Assembly: GCA_964472785.1 (NCBI GenBank)
Contig: CAYYMH010000090.1
Span: 1 to 11,601 of the forward strand
DNA: 11,601 nt
Reading direction: 5' to 3'
Origin: CAYYMH01 sp964472785
GTDB lineage: Bacteria; Zhuqueibacterota; Zhuqueibacteria; Thermofontimicrobiales; Thermofontimicrobiaceae
Positions 7,263 through 11,601 of the stretch are shown piece by piece. Each line of letters begins with the position of its first letter. Positions within the stretch are counted from its first letter, which is position 1. The position numbers and the translations under genes were made by a program. The notes beneath the pieces are model-generated. The model saw only the letters and a list, made by a program, of their open reading frames with translations, ran no database searches and had not been told where the DNA came from.

Positions 7263-7712
7263 CTAAAAATATTGAAATAAATAATATTTTACAATTTGAA
7301 AAAAGTGTTCGTTCCAAAATTGCCGTAACAAAAAAAGGATCAGTACAAATTGAGTCAGATTAAAAAAGAAACCGGCAGCTAATGATTTTAGAAAAGACGT
7401 TTTCAAGCTAATGATGTAAATGTAAATGATAACCACTGCTGACAACACCAAAATGAATGGCTTCAATTCAAACGGAACATGAATGAAGGCGAACATTGCT
7501 AACCACGAAAATAACAAAATAGAAAGAGTCAAAATAAGTACCTGGGAAAGATGAAAAGGCTGAATGCCGGCAAATTTGCCGCTCAACCAGACCAGGATGA
7601 ACACGTCGAAAATGTAGATCAAAATTGCTGCAAATATTAACAAATTCAAGGTCATCGTTTCTAACAAATGTAATTGAGAAAATGTTCTGAATTTAAAATT
7701 ATACGGAACCAT
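7263..7712 (-). CDS. Small four-helix integral membrane protein of unknown function
   Basis: A 149-residue very hydrophobic protein that I do not recognise. Four membrane segments are visible at about residues 22-43, 56-78, 84-102 and 109-129, joined by short loops; the ends are polar and aromatic (QFWNEHFFQ, YYLFQYF). No catalytic motif or conserved charged pair stands out. The true start may be the internal ATG at 7655 (residue 20), because the first 19 residues are not membrane-like and neither start has a convincing ribosome site. Its stop is followed after 6 nt by the MBL nuclease ATG, so the two are almost certainly co-transcribed. A perfect TATAAT (7744-7749 on the minus strand) lies about 30 nt before the first start, but no -35 accompanies it. 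Confidence 0.7.
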   Translation of the reverse strand: MVPYNFKFRTFSQLHLLETMTLNLLIFAAILIYIFDVFILVWLSGKFAGIQPFHLSQVLILTLSILLFSWLAMFAFIHVPFELKPFILVLSAVVIIYIYIISLKTSFLKSLAAGFFFNLTQFVLILFLLRQFWNEHFFQIVKYYLFQYF

Positions 7713-7859
7713 TTCAGCTACTCTAACAATAGCAATAATTTACATTATAATCAAGGAGAAAATGTGTAATGAGATGAGAAAAATTTTTGTGGTCCACTAA
7801 CAAAAAAGGTGATTTTAGAAATTTTATCTATTTGTGTCGGTGTGTTAAACTTTGATTTT

Positions 7860-8870
7860 TTAATAGTAGAATGGATGAAATTGATATTTTGGCGTCAATT
7901 GTAAAGCAAAAGTGGGAAAGTGAAGATAATTCAGTGCTTTTTTAAAATGAAGTGCCAGCGGAGAGTTTCCCGGTAGCAATTTTACCCAGTTAATATCCGG
8001 AGCCAGATAAATTTGAATATCACCGTGGGTGAGTTCAGAAACGCTATAGCCAAATGAAATATTCAGCCATTCCGGATGATACGGTTTAATCTTGTCCGGT
8101 AAAACTGAGTGAAAATCCCACGACAACCAAAACGTCATCCCGGAGTAATTTTTGATGAACGTATCTTCACTATTCGATTCTGTGGACGCTTGATAACTCA
8201 TTCTTAGTTGGAATTTTTTTAAATAGGGGAACTGTTCTTCGAGAAGCGGTGAGAATGCGCCCAATTCGTTGGCTGCGAAATCTGCCAGACTAAAGCCCCA
8301 ATCTTTGAAATAACCGTCGTAAATTTCAATTTCCAACATCAACAGCGAACTTAAAACCGGACCGATAATTTTACTGGTCTGATGTTCAAACCCTATCCAT
8401 TGACTCAACGCTGTCAATTGCTCCGACAAAAGCCGGCTCGAATAAAAATGACCCAACTTATCCATGTAACCGTACAATTGATCATCCCAGGCAAAATCAT
8501 ACGACCCAGTGCTGCGCCGCCAGCCCTTATAAAAATGAAACGATGTCCTCTCTTCTTCCCACCAGGCATCTTTAAATGGCTGATAGGCTAACCAGTTTAA
8601 TGTCAACAGAGCGCTGGTTGAGATGGCAAGTCGATTGTAGTTTAACTTTGGTGATTCGTAGTGTCTGTAGGGATCGAACTGATCTTTTTTGCTTAAATCA
8701 GGATGATATGTGGAATCCATTGCGTCAGCTTGAATTTCTGGTGTATGGCTTTTTTCATCAATGTAGTGCGTTATATCCTTTCCCTGTCCGCAAGAAGAAG
8801 AACAAAAAATGACGGTAAACAAGATTAATGTACAAACGACTGCTGTTATCTTGCCAAATAATTGCTTCAT
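7860..8870 (-). CDS. Exported DUF2279 (YfiM-like) protein, putative lipoprotein
   Basis: A 336-residue protein, counting from the ATG at 8870. An in-frame ATG at 8924 would add 18 residues, but the signal sequence begins MKQLFGKITAVV at 8870 and AGGA lies 12 nt upstream of it, so the shorter form is preferred. The hydrophobic stretch ends in FCSSSCGQG, where C23 or C27 could be lipidated, although the lipobox is weak. The DUF2279 core is YMDKLGHFYSS (D137, K138, H141), followed by EIYDGYFKDWGFS (D185, D190) and DFAANELGA (D197, N201). The last 100 residues look beta-rich (for example MTFWLSWDF and LNISFGYSV), ending in aromatic YQFHPFYY, which hints at an outer-membrane or envelope association. 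The biochemical role of the family is unknown to me. It is transcribed divergently from the beta-helix gene. Confidence 0.8.
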   Translation of the reverse strand: MKQLFGKITAVVCTLILFTVIFCSSSCGQGKDITHYIDEKSHTPEIQADAMDSTYHPDLSKKDQFDPYRHYESPKLNYNRLAISTSALLTLNWLAYQPFKDAWWEEERTSFHFYKGWRRSTGSYDFAWDDQLYGYMDKLGHFYSSRLLSEQLTALSQWIGFEHQTSKIIGPVLSSLLMLEIEIYDGYFKDWGFSLADFAANELGAFSPLLEEQFPYLKKFQLRMSYQASTESNSEDTFIKNYSGMTFWLSWDFHSVLPDKIKPYHPEWLNISFGYSVSELTHGDIQIYLAPDINWVKLLPGNSPLALHFKKALNYLHFPTFALQLTPKYQFHPFYY

Positions 8871-9019
8871 AGATTCACTTTTTCCTGATACAGCGATAGT
8901 CGTATTTATTTTCAAAATCATCATTTTATGAAATGAGATGGTTTAAAAATGAAATCAACACACATTCATTGTATCATTAGAATATTACAAGCCAATTTGT
9001 GTTTCAAAACAAGAGTGCA

Positions 9020-9048
9020 AATATAATTAAATCAATCATAAAAGTCAA
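9020..9048 (-). promoter_or_regulatory. Promoter of the DUF2279 gene
   Basis: On the minus strand TTGACT (9043-9048) and TATATT (9020-9025) are separated by exactly 17 nt. The -10 extends to TATATTTG, which also fits the Bacteroidetes TAnnTTTG element. The predicted leader is about 140 nt to the ATG at 8870. Confidence 0.65.
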
Positions 9049-9065
9049 TTAAGAAAAATGTCCTC

Positions 9066-9124
9066 TTGCATGAATAGTGCTCATTTTCGACGCGAGATGG
9101 CTTAATTATTGCATGATTGTGCAA
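9066..9124. promoter_or_regulatory. Possible operator: two TTGCATGA motifs upstream of the beta-helix gene
   Basis: TTGCATGAATAGTGC (9066-9080) and TTGCATGATTGTGC (9109-9122) are near-identical and start 43 nt apart. The second sits in an inverted repeat, TTGCA-N6-TGCAA (9109-9124). Four helical turns of spacing would suit a dimeric regulator, but this is inference. Confidence 0.3.
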
Positions 9125-9162
9125 CAGTAAAACATCTTTGTTACGACTATTAGCTTCGAAAG

Positions 9163-9169
9163 AAGGAGG
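9163..9169 (+). promoter_or_regulatory. Strong ribosome binding site that sets a TTG start
   Basis: AAGGAGG is a perfect Shine-Dalgarno sequence, 9 nt before the TTG at 9179. No in-frame ATG occurs near the beginning of the gene, and the TTG opens directly into a signal peptide. Confidence 0.8.
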
Positions 9170-9178
9170 ACAATTGCT

Positions 9179-11584
9179 TTGAAAAAGAACAATTTTCGTG
9201 CCACTCTTGTTTTGATTATTCCTATTATTGGCTCTTACGTTTTATTCGCCGGAAGTGAATCGCACCGCGTTTCAGAAAACAAGTTGATACCACAGGATAA
9301 CCGGACTCAAAAAGCCAACCACCTTTCAAACACGTTTTATGTGAACAATAGCCATCCGTCTGCCAGCGACTCAAATCCCGGGACTTATGAACAACCCTGG
9401 TTGACGATGCAACATGCGGCAGATATTGCCAGCTACGGAGACAGTGTTTGCATTCTGTCGGGAACCTATAGCAGTGTGACGTTTCGCAACTCAGGCACCA
9501 ATCAGTTGCCGATTAAATTTAGCGGAACTGATACAAGCCTGGTGAAAATACACGGCGGAATTGAGTTTGCCGCAGCAGTTCGAAACGTGAATTTATCCGG
9601 TGTGACGGTGGAGAATTTCAGTGGCTGGGGTGTTTTCGTGCGGGGGAACAATCGAAATATCAGATTGAATAATCTGCATGTTTCTGGCGGAGAATGCGGG
9701 ATTCATCTGACATGGGGCTATCAGGCGCAAGACCCGCTTGATGGGCCTGTTTCAAATATTATCATCGAAAATTCTACCATTGATAATTGTACCTACACGG
9801 CACTCGACGGAACACCCGGTCCCTGCGATAGTCTTACGTTTCGAAATCTGGATATTTTCGGGGCTGGAACCGATGGACAGAATTTTTGGGGAGCTGACGG
9901 TATCGCGATCGAGCGGGGAAGCCACATTACTGTTGAAAATTGTCACATCCACGACAATGGCGGGGATGGTGTTGATTTGAACTCCCGGGATTTTAATGGT
10001 AATGTGAATGGCATTGTGGTCAGGGGCAACCGGATTTTACGGAATCGCATGACCGGTATAAAAATCTGGAGCGGCGGAAAAATTGAAAACAACGTGATCG
10101 CTGGGATGGGAAATTGTCCGGTATTCATTGGCACCCATCCGGGAATTTATTCTGTGGTGAACAACACCATCGCCTGGAATATGCGTAATCCGGATTACTC
10201 GGTGAGAAACTATGCGTTTGTTGCAGCCTATCCTGACGATATCAGCGGTGTCTCATCGCAAATTGAGCTGACCCTGCTCAACAACATTTTTGCATTTAAT
10301 TGCAGTGATCAAATGGGTGGCCAGACCGGAATTTATTTGGGCGAAGGAGTGACGCTGGTGAGTGAAGGCTATAATTGTTTTTGGAGTCGCGGGGATGGCG
10401 AAATTCAGGCGGAATTTGTTAGTGGCGATAGCTGGTTCAGCAGATCCGATATTACCGATGGCAGCTGGGCTGTTGCTACTGGACAAGGCGCTGGGGAAGT
10501 GCTTGCTGATCCGTATCTGAATGATCCGGCTCATTTTGATTTTCGGCTTCATCAGCAGTCACCGAGTATCGACGCCGGTCATCCGGATAATCAGTATTTG
10601 GATAAAAACGGCACGCGCAATGACATTGGTGCCTATGGCGGTCCCTTTGGATGGTCTTACGATTATCCGGGTCCGGTTTCCAGTTTTCAAATCAGTGGGG
10701 AAGTGAATTATCACACCTCCGACGCGGGAGTACCGAATGTGACACTTTCATTATATAATGCGGATACTTTGACTTGGATGACAAATGAGGAGGGAGATTT
10801 CCAATTTCAAAATATTAGTGGGGGGGTGAATTATTCTTTGCTTCCGGTAAAAAGCGATGATATTGCACCTTCAACCATTTTAAGTTACGATGCGTCATTA
10901 GCGGCTCAAATAGCGGTCAATTTAATGCCGAATGCAACTCAATTTCAAGTTATCGCTGCTGATGCCGATGTTAACGGAACAGTTCAAATGTACGATGCTT
11001 CGTTAATCGCGCGGAATGCTGTCGGATTACCTCCCCTCAGCGATTCTCAAGTTGAAATGTGGACATTCTCTCCCGAACGTCTCACATTTCAACCGCTGAA
11101 TGTTGATGTGATTAATGCAAACTTTACAGGCATTGTTCTGGGAGATGTAGATGGTTCCTGGACTTCGCTCAATGCAGCACACAATAATTTCCATGACGGA
11201 GATTTACCATTTGAAAGGGAAATTGAGGAACGAAACAACCAGCAATTTTTGGTTGTCTCAGTTTCAGCATCGGAAGGCGAAGAAATATTTTCGTGCGATA
11301 TGATACTGAAATATAATCCGTCTCATCTGCAATATCATCTTGTTTCAAAAACACCGATCAGCGACCATTTTGAAGTGCATGTGAACGACTTGAATCCGGA
11401 TAGTTTGAGAATTGGCGCTTTTGCAGCGAGACCGCTTACGGATGTTGGCGCTTATTTGGAAATTGAATTCCGAATATTGAATATTACGAATTTACAGACT
11501 GTTGAAGTATTAAATTATCGGATCAATGACGATTCGCCGCGGAAGGGGCTAGTAGAGCGATTCAATAATATATTTACAATATAA
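9179..11584 (+). CDS. Secreted right-handed beta-helix protein with CnaB-like, dockerin-like and cohesin-like segments
   Basis: 801 residues, starting at TTG. Residues 1-24 are a signal peptide (KKN, then a hydrophobic core, then AGS). FYVNNSHPSASDSNPGT and PWLTMQHAADIASYGDSV (53-90) are the typical entry strand and first helix of DUF1565/pectate-lyase-like beta-helices; repeated coils such as GIHLTWG and DGVDLNS follow up to SIDAGHPDNQYLDKNGTRND and IGAYGGP (463-489), the usual C-terminal closing coil. Residues 503-560 resemble a CnaB or carboxypeptidase-regulatory fold (GVPNVTLSLYNADT, NEEGDFQFQNI). Residues 564-617 are dockerin-like: YDASLAAQIAV, then a calcium loop D595, D597, N599, D606 in DADVNGTVQMYDASLI. 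GDVDGSW (655-661) follows, then a cohesin-like beta domain (about 686-785). It is probably surface-bound or released and carbohydrate-related; the catalytic status is unknown. No sorting signal is obvious after the last domain. Confidence 0.85.
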   Translation: MKKNNFRATLVLIIPIIGSYVLFAGSESHRVSENKLIPQDNRTQKANHLSNTFYVNNSHPSASDSNPGTYEQPWLTMQHAADIASYGDSVCILSGTYSSVTFRNSGTNQLPIKFSGTDTSLVKIHGGIEFAAAVRNVNLSGVTVENFSGWGVFVRGNNRNIRLNNLHVSGGECGIHLTWGYQAQDPLDGPVSNIIIENSTIDNCTYTALDGTPGPCDSLTFRNLDIFGAGTDGQNFWGADGIAIERGSHITVENCHIHDNGGDGVDLNSRDFNGNVNGIVVRGNRILRNRMTGIKIWSGGKIENNVIAGMGNCPVFIGTHPGIYSVVNNTIAWNMRNPDYSVRNYAFVAAYPDDISGVSSQIELTLLNNIFAFNCSDQMGGQTGIYLGEGVTLVSEGYNCFWSRGDGEIQAEFVSGDSWFSRSDITDGSWAVATGQGAGEVLADPYLNDPAHFDFRLHQQSPSIDAGHPDNQYLDKNGTRNDIGAYGGPFGWSYDYPGPVSSFQISGEVNYHTSDAGVPNVTLSLYNADTLTWMTNEEGDFQFQNISGGVNYSLLPVKSDDIAPSTILSYDASLAAQIAVNLMPNATQFQVIAADADVNGTVQMYDASLIARNAVGLPPLSDSQVEMWTFSPERLTFQPLNVDVINANFTGIVLGDVDGSWTSLNAAHNNFHDGDLPFEREIEERNNQQFLVVSVSASEGEEIFSCDMILKYNPSHLQYHLVSKTPISDHFEVHVNDLNPDSLRIGAFAARPLTDVGAYLEIEFRILNITNLQTVEVLNYRINDDSPRKGLVERFNNIFTI

Positions 11585-11601
11585 TTATTTATCAAAATCA
11601 A

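Larger units (their letters stand above)
8871..9178. other. Divergent intergenic region between DUF2279 and beta-helix genes
   Basis: This stretch of about 308 nt contains the minus-strand promoter at 9020-9048, a pair of TTGCATGA motifs (9066-9080 and 9109-9122) and the Shine-Dalgarno of the beta-helix gene. No plus-strand promoter with both hexamers could be assigned, and no small gene is visible. Confidence 0.6.

Noticed and set aside
7744..7749. TATAAT (minus strand) as the promoter of the membrane protein/MBL operon
   Set aside because: A perfect -10, but no -35 hexamer at 16-18 nt and no extended -10; left as a remark only.
7784..7811. Hairpin TTTTTGT/ACAAAAA with a TTTTT tail (minus strand) as a terminator after the DUF2279 gene
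   Set aside because: The stem is almost entirely A-T with a 9-nt loop; too weak to call a rho-independent terminator.

Overview
The window looks like chromosomal DNA of a moderately AT-rich bacterium, probably of the wider FCB group (Calditrichota or KSB1-like lineages). This is an inference. It rests on a secreted beta-helix protein with dockerin-like and cohesin-like segments and a 'GDVDGSW' motif, an S9B dipeptidyl peptidase, and promoters whose -10 hexamer TATATT can run into TATATTTG. Unlike Bacteroidetes proper, several genes carry clear Shine-Dalgarno sequences. No rRNA, tRNA, CRISPR array, IS or prophage gene is visible.

Layout: (1) 1-724, minus strand, the N-terminal 241 codons of a type IIG-like restriction-modification enzyme that runs off the left edge, with its own promoter. 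(2) 973-3183, minus, an exported dipeptidyl-peptidase IV-type serine peptidase ending in a good rho-independent terminator. (3) 3263-5821, minus, an XPD/DinG-type iron-sulfur helicase with an intact RadC-like JAMM metalloprotease domain fused to its N-terminus. This is the most unusual gene here. (4) 5822-6296, non-coding, holding three REP-like hairpins whose stems differ in sequence but keep base pairing, plus two other probable dispersed repeats. (5) 6297-7256, minus, an MBL/beta-CASP nuclease resembling ligase-associated exonucleases, 6 nt downstream of (6) 7263-7712, a four-helix membrane protein of unknown function. (7) 7860-8870, minus, a DUF2279/YfiM-like exported protein with a strong promoter. 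(8) 9179-11584, plus, an 801-residue secreted beta-helix protein starting at TTG behind a perfect Shine-Dalgarno.

The genes do not form one obvious pathway. Three nucleic-acid enzymes (type IIG RM, JAMM-DinG helicase, MBL nuclease) lie on the same strand but are separated by an unrelated peptidase, a terminator and a repeat-rich gap, so a single defence or repair system is not demonstrated. The 4TM/MBL pair is the only convincing operon. The DUF2279 gene and the beta-helix gene are divergently transcribed.
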